A stretch of 64,000 bases of DNA from Paenibacillus ginsengarvi (GTDB taxonomy: Bacteria > Bacillota > Bacilli > Paenibacillales > NBRC-103111): positions 124,001 to 188,000 of the forward strand of contig NZ_RBAH01000014.1 in the NCBI RefSeq assembly GCF_003626695.1. The letters are read 5' to 3'. Each line of letters opens with the position of its first letter. Within the stretch, counting starts at the first letter, position 1. Positions 39,141-48,200 of this stretch are shown one piece after another. The position numbers were made by a program, and so were the translations under genes. The notes under the pieces were generated by a model. It did no database searches. It saw nothing but the letters and a program-made list of their open reading frames with translations, and had not been told where the DNA came from.

Positions 39141-40955
39141 ATGAGCAGCCCCTCCATTCCAAGGGCAGAATATCCGAGACCGCAGTTTGAGCGCGATGAC
39201 TGGCTCACCTTGAACGGTTCGTGGGAGTTCGAATACGACGACGGCGACGAAGGCGAAACACAGCGATGGTACGCGAGCGGCAAACCCGCATTTACAAAAA
39301 CGATCGTCGTCCCCTACTGCTTCCAGAGCAAGCTCAGCGGCATCGGGGACCCCTCGATCCATGACGTCGTATGGTACCGCCGCAATGTGAACATCCCGGC
39401 TTCGTTCCTGGGCAAACGCATCCTGCTGCATTTCGGCGCGGTCGATTATGAAGCCAAAGTATGGGTGAACGGCCAACTGGTCGCCTCGCACGAAGGCGGA
39501 CATACTCCGTTCCAGGCGGACATTACGGACGCGCTGGACAGCGGCGGCAGCGCCCGCATCGTCGTGCGGGCGCAGGATTACAGCCGGGATATGGCACTGC
39601 CGCGCGGCAAGCAATATTGGAAGGACCGCTCCGAAGGCATCTTCTATACCCGCACGACCGGCATCTGGCAGCCGGTATGGCTGGAAGCCGTAAGCGGCAT
39701 CCACCTGCGCCAGGTTCGGCTTACCCCGGATATCGACCGGGAGCGCATCGATATGCGGTTCCATATCGCCCTGCCGTTTGCAAACGGCGGCGGCGCTCCC
39801 GATTCGCTCGTCGTCAAAACAACTGTCACGTTCGCCGGCGATATCGTTGCCGAAGATTCGTTCAGCATTCGCGGAGAGACGGAGTTTCGCAGCATCGGCC
39901 TGTCCTCCTCGGGCCCGGGATCCGGAGGCGCCCGGTCGCGCTGGTGGAGTCCGGAATCACCGAAGCTGTTCGAGGTCGCCTATACGCTCGAGCAGAACGG
40001 CCAGCCGCTCGATCATGTACGCAGCTATTTCGGCATGCGCAAAGTATCGATGGAAAACGGTAAGCTCTACTTGAACAACTCGCCCTACTACATGAAACTC
40101 GTGCTCGATCAAGGCTACTTTCCGGACAGCCTGCTGACGCCGCCGACGGACGAAGCGATCCGCTACGACGTAGAAGCGACGAAGGCGATGGGCTTTAACG
40201 GAGCGAGAAAGCATCAGAAAATCGAAGACCCGCGTTACTTGTACTGGTGCGACAAGCTCGGCCTGCTGCTGTGGGGAGAGATGGCGAACGCCTACATCTT
40301 CACGGAAACGTACGCGTCGCGTATGACGAAGGAATGGATCGAGGCGGTCGAGCGCGACTACAATCACCCCTGCGTAGTAGCGTGGGTTCCCTTGAATGAA
40401 AGCTGGGGCGTCCCGAACATTTCCGTCGACAAGCAGCAGCAAAATCATGCGCAAGCGCTCTACTATTTGACCAAATCGCTCGACGCTACCCGTCCGGTCG
40501 TCTCCAATGACGGCTGGGAGCACGCCGTCACCGATCTGTGCACGATTCACGATTACGCCTGGAAACGAGAGGTGCTCGCACAGCGGTATGCGTCCGCGGA
40601 AACGGCCGTCACCGCCGAGCCTGCACGCCGCCGCATCTTCGCCTCCGGCTTCCGGTACGAAGGCCAGCCGATTCTCGTCACCGAATTTGGCGGCATCGCC
40701 TTCAAGCAGGCCGGACAAGAGGGCTGGGGCTACTCTGGCGCTCAGGACGAGGCCGACTTCGTCAAGCGGCTTGCGGACGTCGTCCATCCGCTGCTGCAAA
40801 GCCCGGTCGTGCGCGGCTTCTGCTACACGCAGCTTACCGACGTGGAGCAGGAAGTAAACGGCCTGATGACGTACGACCGCAAGCCGAAGCTGCCGTTTGA
40901 AGTGATCAAGAAAATCAATCAGGGGCTGCTACCGGACTATCCGGCGAAGGACTGA
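39141..40955 (+). CDS. Glycoside hydrolase family 2 enzyme (beta-galactosidase/glucuronidase-like)
   Basis: The 604-residue enzyme has the GH2 layout: sugar-binding jelly roll (GSWEFEYDDGD, WYRRNVNIP, HFGAVDYEAKVWVNGQ), an immunoglobulin-like domain, and a TIM barrel. The acid/base is Glu420 (PLNESWG) and the nucleophile Glu515 (VTEFGG). It hydrolyses terminal beta-glycosides, probably in the cytoplasm since no signal peptide is visible. GAGGAGAG seven bases upstream selects the second ATG (39141) over 39135. It follows the ArsR-type gene on the same strand, a likely regulatory pair. Confidence 0.9.
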   Translation: MSSPSIPRAEYPRPQFERDDWLTLNGSWEFEYDDGDEGETQRWYASGKPAFTKTIVVPYCFQSKLSGIGDPSIHDVVWYRRNVNIPASFLGKRILLHFGAVDYEAKVWVNGQLVASHEGGHTPFQADITDALDSGGSARIVVRAQDYSRDMALPRGKQYWKDRSEGIFYTRTTGIWQPVWLEAVSGIHLRQVRLTPDIDRERIDMRFHIALPFANGGGAPDSLVVKTTVTFAGDIVAEDSFSIRGETEFRSIGLSSSGPGSGGARSRWWSPESPKLFEVAYTLEQNGQPLDHVRSYFGMRKVSMENGKLYLNNSPYYMKLVLDQGYFPDSLLTPPTDEAIRYDVEATKAMGFNGARKHQKIEDPRYLYWCDKLGLLLWGEMANAYIFTETYASRMTKEWIEAVERDYNHPCVVAWVPLNESWGVPNISVDKQQQNHAQALYYLTKSLDATRPVVSNDGWEHAVTDLCTIHDYAWKREVLAQRYASAETAVTAEPARRRIFASGFRYEGQPILVTEFGGIAFKQAGQEGWGYSGAQDEADFVKRLADVVHPLLQSPVVRGFCYTQLTDVEQEVNGLMTYDRKPKLPFEVIKKINQGLLPDYPAKD

Positions 40956-40989
40956 ATACAGTGCTTTCCAGCTAAAAATGACGCAATGC

Positions 40990-41035
40990 AAAAGGGTACA
41001 GCCTCCTTGGTCAAGGTGGCTGTACCCTTTTGTTT
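40990..41035 (+). terminator. Terminator of the GH2 gene
   Basis: AAAAGGGTACAGCC pairs with GGCTGTACCCTTTT, then TGTTT. The symmetric stem could also work for the tRNA transcript on the other strand. Confidence 0.82.
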
Positions 41036-41130
41036 GGGAATAACCGCCCGGAACATGACGGAAAACAAAAAAACGGCGCTTCCGATAGGAAGTTACCGTT
41101 TCTAATTTCGTTACATATCATCCCGTGATA

Positions 41131-41161
41131 GGGAGTTAATCAATGGCGGAGATGACGGGAT
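41131..41161. repeat. Duplicated 3' end of tRNA-Asp with flank
   Basis: These 31 bases repeat, with one change, the 3' flank and last bases of the tRNA-Asp gene (41244-41274), 113 bp apart. The similarity continues about 10 bp to the left. The 80 bp between the copies holds no recognisable gene. Confidence 0.7.
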
Positions 41162-41256
41162 ACTCTTCACTTCGTTGCGAGACTGCGAAGCGGTTGCTAA
41201 CGGAGTATCGCTACGACGAACCTAAAGGTTCTCATCCTGTGAAGGGAGTTAATCAA

Positions 41257-41335
41257 TGGCGGAGCTGACGGGATTCGAACCCGCGGTCTCCTGCGTGACA
41301 GGCAGGCATGTTAGGCCTCTACACCACAGCTCCGC
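41257..41335 (-). tRNA. tRNA-Asp (GTC)
   Basis: The cloverleaf has acceptor arms GCGGAGC/GCTCCGC, an anticodon stem CCTGC/GCAGG around the loop CTGTCAC (anticodon GTC), the T-arm GGGTTCGAATCCC, and an encoded 3' CCA. Confidence 0.95.
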
Positions 41336-41362
41336 GATATGAAGTTGCCTTATGTAAAGCAA

Positions 41363-41436
<74 letters not shown>

Positions 41437-41445
41437 TCGTTTGAA

Positions 41446-41517
41446 TAGGCCCGGTGGGGGTCGAACCCACAACCTACCGGTTAAGAGCCGGTTGCTCTGC
41501 CATTGAGCTACGGACCT
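41446..41517 (-). tRNA. tRNA-Lys (CTT)
   Basis: The acceptor arms AGGTCCG/CGGGCCT close the cloverleaf. The anticodon loop CTCTTAA sits in the stem ACCGG/CCGGT (anticodon CTT), with T-arm GGGTTCGACCCCC. CCA is not encoded. The three tRNAs are 10-27 bp apart and probably co-transcribed. Confidence 0.9.
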
Positions 41518-41715
41518 GCATATGTGATTTTTTTGAATCACCTTAGCAGCGAATAATAATATACCATACCCGTCCCAGACTTTCAACTCTTTTATTAATT
41601 TTTTTTAAAAAGAGCTGAATAGATAGCAGCAAATAGCTCCTGAACGCATCGTGTTTCACCGGCAGCTTGCTGTGGGTATTCCCATTCGGGCTCGGCGGAT
41701 AAGTATCGCATAGGG

Positions 41716-41905
41716 TAACGGAACCATTTGTTCCGCTAAACGCTGCATCCCTTGCACGTCCCCCTTATAACGGAACAAGAAGTTCCGCTATATCCTCAAG
41801 AATTGCCGGATTCGGCTGCTTTTTCCGGCTTAACGGAACTTTCGCTTCCGTTATCGGGCCGTTTCTGGCCTTCCCCGCGCAATAACGGAAGTTCCGGTTC
41901 CGTTA
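41716..41905. repeat. Cluster of four 23-bp TAACGGAA palindromes
   Basis: The copies lie at 41716-41738, 41768-41790, 41831-41853 and 41883-41905. Each has the form TAACGGAAn...nTTCCGnTA, with starts 52, 63 and 52 bp apart. They fill most of a 523-bp gap between the tRNA genes and mscL that holds no credible gene. Confidence 0.88.
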
Positions 41906-41960
41906 TCCCACAGCCAGGCCGATCTTCACACCCTCTCCCGCAGCGTAAAACGGCCAAAAG

Positions 41961-41991
41961 CAAAATAAAGCCCAACCGGAATCGGTGGGCC
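41961..41991 (-). terminator. Terminator of mscL
   Basis: The minus-strand hairpin GCCCACCGATTCCGGTTGGGC is followed by TTTATTTTG. Confidence 0.75.
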
Positions 41992-42040
41992 TCATTTCCT
42001 GCATCTTTCACCTTACACTCTCCCAAGCCGAGACGAACGC

Positions 42041-42427
42041 TTATCGCGAGCCTTGCTGCTGTTTCAGCAAATCCCGGATTTCGGCCAATAGCTGCTCTTC
42101 CTTCGAAGGAGCAGGCGGAGCGGGCGGTTTCTCCTGTTCCTTGCGCTGAAGCTTGTTCAGCAGCTTGATGAACATGAATATCGAGAAGGAGACGATGAAG
42201 AAGTCGATCACCGACTGCAAAAACACCCCGTATTTGATAACGGCGTCGCCGAACGTTATCGTCAGTCCGGAGAAGTTGAGACCGCCGAGCAGCAGTCCCA
42301 ATATCGGCGTCAAAATATCGGCCACGAGCGAGCTGATGATTTTACCGAACGCCGCCCCGATAATGACCCCGATGGCGAGATCGAGCACGTTTCCTTTCAT
42401 CGCGAATTTTTTAAATTCTTTCCACAT
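42041..42427 (-). CDS. mscL: Large-conductance mechanosensitive channel
   Basis: The 128-residue protein matches MscL throughout: FKKFAMKGNVLDLAIGVIIGAAFGKI (first helix), SSLVADILTPILG, the second helix near 70-90 (VIDFFIVSFSIFMFI), and a C-terminal helix (LLAEIRDLL). The pentameric channel opens under membrane tension to release solutes in hypo-osmotic shock. AGGAGG eight bases before the ATG at 42427 is preferred to the TTG two codons earlier. Confidence 0.96.
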   Translation of the reverse strand: MWKEFKKFAMKGNVLDLAIGVIIGAAFGKIISSLVADILTPILGLLLGGLNFSGLTITFGDAVIKYGVFLQSVIDFFIVSFSIFMFIKLLNKLQRKEQEKPPAPPAPSKEEQLLAEIRDLLKQQQGSR

Positions 42428-42539
42428 CTGCAATTCCTCCTACATACAAAAATCGACTATACAAACAAAAGTATGCGAACCGGGTGGGCTTGTCAATAGA
42501 GCAATTCGGCCAAAACGCAAAATCCGCATCCGCGCCAGC

Positions 42540-42563
42540 AAAAAGTCCGCCTTTTCGGCGGAC
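42540..42563 (-). terminator. Terminator of the substrate-binding protein gene
   Basis: GTCCGCC-GAAAA-GGCGGAC on the minus strand, followed by TTTTTG. Confidence 0.85.
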
Positions 42564-42579
42564 ACGGAAGCCAAGCGGC

Positions 42580-43893
42580 TTATTTTAATTTTTCTTTTTC
42601 GATATAGGCGTCAATCTCTTCATTCGCTTCCCGCAGCGCCGTGTTGACATCCTTGTTGCCGGCAGCGTAATCCTTGTACTTGGTTTCCAGTATCCCTCTC
42701 GCCTGCGTAAATCTGGTTTGGACGACGTATGCCGCCGGCTTCGTTTTCAAGACGCCCTCGATATGCTTGTTTTTGAGCAGCGGGTTATCCGCTCCGAATG
42801 TTTTGTTAATCGCCTCATTTTGCATCGCGCTCATCATAATGCCCGACCGCGCAAGGAGCGTCTGCATCTCGTCGGATGTAGCCACCTGAATGACCTGCAT
42901 CGCTTGCTCCGGATGTTTGCTGTTCGAGGCGATCTGAAGCACGAACGTCTGCACCATGCCTGACGTATGCGGCTTTTCCGGGAAGCTGGGGTATTCCGCG
43001 ATATCCCAATCGAAGTCTACGTTCGCCATACTGTTCAGCACCTCGGGAGCGGCAAGCATGGCTACATTGCGGTCTTTGACGAAACGGTTGACCGTGCCGC
43101 CGTGACTTGTAATCTGGAACGCGTTGCCGGGGATATCGTTGATTCGTTTGGTCAGCTCGAACACCTTGCGCCAGCCGTCTGTGTTGACCGCGGCCTTGAG
43201 CGTTACCGGGTCGACGTACGGGATCGACAGCGAATTGCCGACCTTCTCGATTCCTTCCGGGTCTAGCCCTTTATACTGCACGCCTCCCTCCGTACGCGTC
43301 AGCTTTTTGCCGATCTCAATGGCCGCTTCCCAGGTCATGCCGTCCGGGGGATAAGCGACGCCGAATTTATCGAATATATTTTTGTTGTAAAAGGTGGCGT
43401 AATAGTTGTAGCCGAACGGAAGCGCGAACAGCCCTCCCTTGGCGATCGTATCGGATTGCAGCCGTACGCCGTCCAGGTTCGATTTCTCGAATCGGCCCAA
43501 ATCTACTTTATTTTTCTGAATGTACGGGTTCATATCGGCCAGCAGCTTGAAATTGGCGAATTGATCGAGCAGGCTTCCCCAGCCGGTTATGATGTCGACT
43601 TCGTTGCCGCCAATCGCCAGGTTTTCAATCGGCATCGCCGTTCGTTCGACGACCTGAAGCGTAATATGCGGGTATTTTTGCTTCACCGGCTGGATGAACA
43701 ATCGGTCGATTATGTCCGGCGTGAGCGCGCCGTAGTTGTAAATCTTCAGCGTAACCGGCTCCGTGCTGATCTTCGGCTCGGCGGAATCTGCGGTTTTGCC
43801 GTCTTTCGCGGGCGATGAGCCGCAGCCGCTGGCGATGATAGCCGCCGCTGCAAGCACCCAGACGATTTTACTTAACCCCATGTTCTTTTTCAC
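42580..43893 (-). CDS. Extracellular sugar-binding lipoprotein of an ABC importer
   Basis: The 437-residue protein has a lipoprotein signal (GLSKIVWVLAAAAIIASGCGSS) and a family 1 solute-binding fold: YNKNIFDKFGVAYPPDGMTW, GKKLTRTEGG and NTALREANEEIDAYIEK near the end. It would capture a sugar or oligosaccharide outside the membrane. A GTG at 43893 with GGGGGG seven bases upstream is the start. No permease genes are adjacent. A near-perfect cre box (43911-43924) just upstream implies CcpA control. It resembles the protein encoded at 58235. Confidence 0.88.
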   Translation of the reverse strand: MKKNMGLSKIVWVLAAAAIIASGCGSSPAKDGKTADSAEPKISTEPVTLKIYNYGALTPDIIDRLFIQPVKQKYPHITLQVVERTAMPIENLAIGGNEVDIITGWGSLLDQFANFKLLADMNPYIQKNKVDLGRFEKSNLDGVRLQSDTIAKGGLFALPFGYNYYATFYNKNIFDKFGVAYPPDGMTWEAAIEIGKKLTRTEGGVQYKGLDPEGIEKVGNSLSIPYVDPVTLKAAVNTDGWRKVFELTKRINDIPGNAFQITSHGGTVNRFVKDRNVAMLAAPEVLNSMANVDFDWDIAEYPSFPEKPHTSGMVQTFVLQIASNSKHPEQAMQVIQVATSDEMQTLLARSGIMMSAMQNEAINKTFGADNPLLKNKHIEGVLKTKPAAYVVQTRFTQARGILETKYKDYAAGNKDVNTALREANEEIDAYIEKEKLK

Positions 43894-43910
43894 GCGATAG
43901 CCCCCCAAAT

Positions 43911-43924
43911 TGAAATCGCTTGCA
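43911..43924. promoter_or_regulatory. cre (CcpA) site, 13 of 14 match
   Basis: TGAAATCGCTTGCA fits TGWAANCGNTNWCA except at one position. It is 18 bp before the binding-protein start. Confidence 0.6.
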
Positions 43925-44049
43925 TTTCCTTTCTGCCATCAGTATAGAAAATAACGAGCCTCCATGTATTGAACCGATTCCGCCGTAAAATTGTGCATCA
44001 ATCCCGAAAGCCGCAAACGTGCAAAATAACCCCGCAAAGTGGAGCTAGC

Positions 44050-44083
44050 AAAAAACCTCCGCCCACACACGTGGAACGGAGGT
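44050..44083 (-). terminator. Terminator of the AraC gene
   Basis: ACCTCCG/CGGAGGT arms on the minus strand, followed by TTTTTTG. Confidence 0.8.
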
Positions 44084-44089
44084 GTCGTC

Positions 44090-45034
44090 TTATTTCTGTT
44101 CGGCTATCTCGCCGGGGTCTTCGCCAATATGCTCCCGGATATACCGGGAGGGCGACATGCCGAATGCTTTGCGGAAGGCGCGGCTGAACGTATGGATCGA
44201 ATCGTATTTCATGATCGCGGCGATTTCCGTGATGCTGTAGCTGCCTTCCTTCAGCAGTTCAACCGTTTTCTCCCATTTGCGCTTTGCATAAACGCTGCGA
44301 AGGTTGTCCCCGGTTTCCTGGGTGACGAGGTGGGACAAATAAGAAAGGCTGTAGCCCAAAGCATCGGATACTTCCTTCAAGTCGACGATCTTCAGCAGAT
44401 GGTCATCAATATATTGAATCGCAGCGTAGACGGCCCGCTTCGTCCCGTGCTCCGCTCCTTCGCCGGGATATTTGGCTTGCCAGTCGGAGAAAAAGTTGCG
44501 GTACGTCAGAACGAGAATTTGTTCCAGATAAAGCTGAATCATTTTATGCGAAAAAGGAGTAACGCTGCTAAGCTCTTTGAGCACGTTTACGAAAGGAGCA
44601 CGTAGATCGAGCCTGTCTTTGCAGATCGGCGACTGCTTGTCGTCGATCATTTGCTTGATCGGCAGCAGCCAGTTGCCCTCGCCATCGTTCGTATTGAAAT
44701 GGTAGCCTACGTAAAAATAACGGAACGGATCGCCCGCATCCGTCCCTCCCCGATGCAGCTCGCCGGGCAAGCCGATATACAAATCGCCGGCCTGCACCTC
44801 GTACCGGACGCCGTTCGTTGCGAACCAGCCTTTGCCGGAGACGATATACGTAATTTCGTAGCATACCTGCTCGTGCTCGCCTAGCTCAAAGCCCGCGTCA
44901 CAGGTCAAATCACCGAACTGGTGCAAGGAAATGGCCCCGTACTCCCTAAGCTCCGGAGATTTGGGCAAACAGTCGAATTGAAAACGCCTTTTTCCCGGAA
45001 TGCTCGTAATCCTCGTCTCGCCCGATCGCGACAT
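44090..45034 (-). CDS. AraC-family transcriptional regulator
   Basis: The 314-residue protein has an N-terminal cupin (EITYIVSGKGWFATNG, AGDLYIGLPGELHRG) and a C-terminal AraC domain (LKEVSDALGYSLSYLSHLV, ITEIAAIMKYDSIHTFSRAFR, FGMSPSRYI). It likely senses a carbohydrate and may control the adjacent binding-protein gene or the large lyase gene on its other side, both on the same strand. AAGGAGAGG lies upstream of the start. Confidence 0.9.
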   Translation of the reverse strand: MSRSGETRITSIPGKRRFQFDCLPKSPELREYGAISLHQFGDLTCDAGFELGEHEQVCYEITYIVSGKGWFATNGVRYEVQAGDLYIGLPGELHRGGTDAGDPFRYFYVGYHFNTNDGEGNWLLPIKQMIDDKQSPICKDRLDLRAPFVNVLKELSSVTPFSHKMIQLYLEQILVLTYRNFFSDWQAKYPGEGAEHGTKRAVYAAIQYIDDHLLKIVDLKEVSDALGYSLSYLSHLVTQETGDNLRSVYAKRKWEKTVELLKEGSYSITEIAAIMKYDSIHTFSRAFRKAFGMSPSRYIREHIGEDPGEIAEQK

Positions 45035-45222
45035 GGGGACCGCTCCTCTCCTTCCCGCTGTGCCCTGCTCCCTCCATCATATCACACCCGGAGCGGAATC
45101 GAGCGACAAAAAGGCCGCGGCCCGTGCCGTTCCTATAACTACGAGAAAACGACGCCAACGGACCTCAGAGCAGCTTTAAATGCTGCAAGAAAAGGAGCCC
45201 GCCTAAGCAGTTATGAAGGGCG

Positions 45223-45280
45223 AAAAAAAAGACTTGCCCTCCGCAGCGACAACTAAACCCTGCGGAATCGGCAAGCCTTT
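45223..45280 (-). terminator. Terminator of the heparinase-like gene
   Basis: GGCTTGCC...CCGCAG pairs with CTGCGG...GGCAAGTC on the minus strand, with eight T following. Confidence 0.8.
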
Positions 45281-45294
45281 TCTATCTCCCTTGA

Positions 45295-48200
45295 TTACTT
45301 TACCGTAATCGGCAATTGCCCCGTGCGCCGAATACCGTCTTTTTCCACCGTAGTCGAGATGATTGTCGTCCCGGTATTATGGGCTTTCAATCGGTCCTGA
45401 TCGTTCACGTTGGCGATATTGCTATGCTCGCTGTGCCATATGAAGTTGTAGCCGGATAAGTCGGCTTCGCTTCCGTCGGCATACTTTCCTTTGACGACAA
45501 GGTTAACCGTCTCGTTTTTGGTCAGCTCCGTCTTCGGCGATACGATCGCAATATCGGATAAATACAAATTTTGGCGGGAAAGCGGAATGACGAACGCATT
45601 TCCCGGGGCGACGTCGTACACGAATCCCTGATTCAGATCGGTAGCGCTGGCATAGGAGCGAATGAGCGTAATGTCGCCGAGATCCAGTTCGAACACGCTG
45701 CCGCCTAGAGGCTGAATGCCGCGGATCGTGTATACGGCGTTGCGCTTGCCGTCGTTGCTCACATAAATGGAAGAGCCGACTAGCGTCTGCGGATTCACGC
45801 CCTGCATGTCGAGCTGCACCTTCAGCTTGTTCGACTGCGATAGCTCGCGCGTGAAATCGACGACCGTGCCTTGAAGCTTGCTTACTCCCGTGCTCGCGTG
45901 CGGGGTACCGATTTTGCCGATATAGGCGCCGTCGTTCACGTAAGTGAATACCGGCTGGCCGTCTTTTTCGGAATAAACGCCGAATGCGCCCTGAAAGCGG
46001 ATCGTGCCATCGATGACGAATGCGGCATCCGGGTTCAGCGAGCTGACGATATAATCGACGCGGCCGTCGGCAAGCTGTACTTTGACAGCCCGGACCGTGC
46101 CGTACACGTCCGCCGCAACCGATCCGGGTTCAGCTGTGACGCTTGCTTCTTCAATGCCGCTTATGAAGCGCTGACCGACATACGGCTCGATAACCGACGT
46201 AAACGTGCTGTCGAGATTCGTTCCGCTGCGGTGAGCCACGACGTATTTGACGCTGGCCGGATTGCCCGGCTTGTTTTGCGGCGGCACGCCGTCGGCAAGC
46301 GCAACGTCGTTCGTATCGCCAAGCATCGTCAGGCGTAAGTGCACATCGTCCTGCTGCAGCGTGGCGTTCCACGTGTCGACGATATCGTAATCGACGCTGA
46401 ACAACTCGGACGGATCGTTATCGCGCTCTACATTTTTGAGCCAGTGGTAGCCCGGCCCCTTGTAGCCGCTTCCCGACACGCTGTCGCCGGCCGGACGCTG
46501 GCCGAAAGGTACGCCGGCACCGGCATACGAGCCGCCCTGCTGCGTCGTCAGCTCGAGGCCTTCCACGGCAACCGGCCCTTCCGCCGCATGGAAGCTGAAC
46601 CGGTGATCGCTTCCCCCACGGACGCGGAAAAAGTCGACCAGATACGAGTTGTCCCCATCCGCCTTGATCATCGCCGACGTACGCCTGTACAGTTCGGTTT
46701 GCGGATACGCCTTCGGCGCCTCCACGTCGATCAGTTTCACCATCGCACTATCGTCGTAATGCTTCGGCGTACCGTCCCACATCGGTGTTTGCTTCATGTT
46801 ATCGACCACGACCGTATTGTGACTGATCGTATTTTGCACCCATTCAAACCGGTTCACATCGGTTGCATTCGCCTGCTCGGGATAGCCGAGATCCGGCATC
46901 AGGTCGAGCCCGAAGCCGTAATAACCGAGGTTTAGCGCATCGAGATGGCCGTGGCCGCTGCTGCGCCCGTAATACATCCACATTGCGCGCCTCGTGTCGA
47001 CGCCCGCCTCTGCCTCACCGTCGCGCAAGCCTGCCAGGCCATAGCCGGTCAAGTTCATACTGTCCAGATCAAGCGGCCCGTACTGCTGGATGACCGCCTC
47101 GATATCCCGGGCGACCTTGTTCGGATCGGACGTGTAGACGTCGGAATGAATGCCGTCCGTCTTGTTGCCGTTCAGCATGTAGGCAAGCTGCGCGTACACG
47201 GGATCGCCAAACTGCTCGAAAGCTTCGATCGATTGGGCTTTGTCTACCAGAATGCCCGGCTGTCCCGTCGTCCCGCTGTCCCCGATCGACGGTGTATATT
47301 TGCCGATCATGATAAGCGGATACATCGCCTGGAACATTTTGCGGAACTTCACGTTTTCGTACAGATCCGCGTTCGGATATTTATCGTATCCGTCCAGCGC
47401 ATCGGCCACCGTCAAATAATTGCCGATCCACAGCCGGTTGTAGCCGGGGCCGGCTTCGTTGCCGTGACCGTCCCGGTCGACGTCGTTCACCATGCTGAAC
47501 AGCACGTTGCCGCCGGTGACGCGCCGGGGAATGGAGTTGATGAACGTACCGGGCTGAAACACGAAATCGAGCCATTGCTTCGTCTCGGGCAGCGTGTCAT
47601 GGACGACCGCAGCCAGCGCGACGGCGCTCTGATGGAAGCCGTTATTGCCGCGGATCTGATCCCAATACATGCCGGGCGCCACCTGGCGCAGAATGCCGTC
47701 CTCGATATTGCGGCGCAGCTCGGTTCCGCTATGCTTCAGCGGCAAATCGTACTGCTGCCCTTTCCCCTGCAAAAACGCCACGACATCCGGAGCGTCAAAC
47801 GCCGTGAAGAAGGCGTCGTAGGCGCCGATGAACGCCTTCACCAGCGATGTCTCCCAGATGGAGCCGACGACTTTGCCGTCGCCCGTGCCGCCGTGCGAGT
47901 TGACATAGATGCTGTTGCTGAACTCGGCCACGTCCATTGCCGGATACACGTCGGCGATCCGGTCCAGCAGGACGGCTCCCGCTTTGGCGTACTTTTCGTC
48001 GCCGGTGTATATGTAAGCGCTTTGCAAATTGCTGAGTGCCGAATTGATGATCGCGGTGCCTCCGTACCATGCAAACCAATGGGCGTAATAAGCGACGAAG
48101 GTGTAGCGTGTGTTCGTTGCCGGATCAACCCAGCCGTAACCGTCGTCTACGCCCCAGGTCGGCCCTTTCTCCGGGTACAGCGTATTGACGAGCAAGCTGC

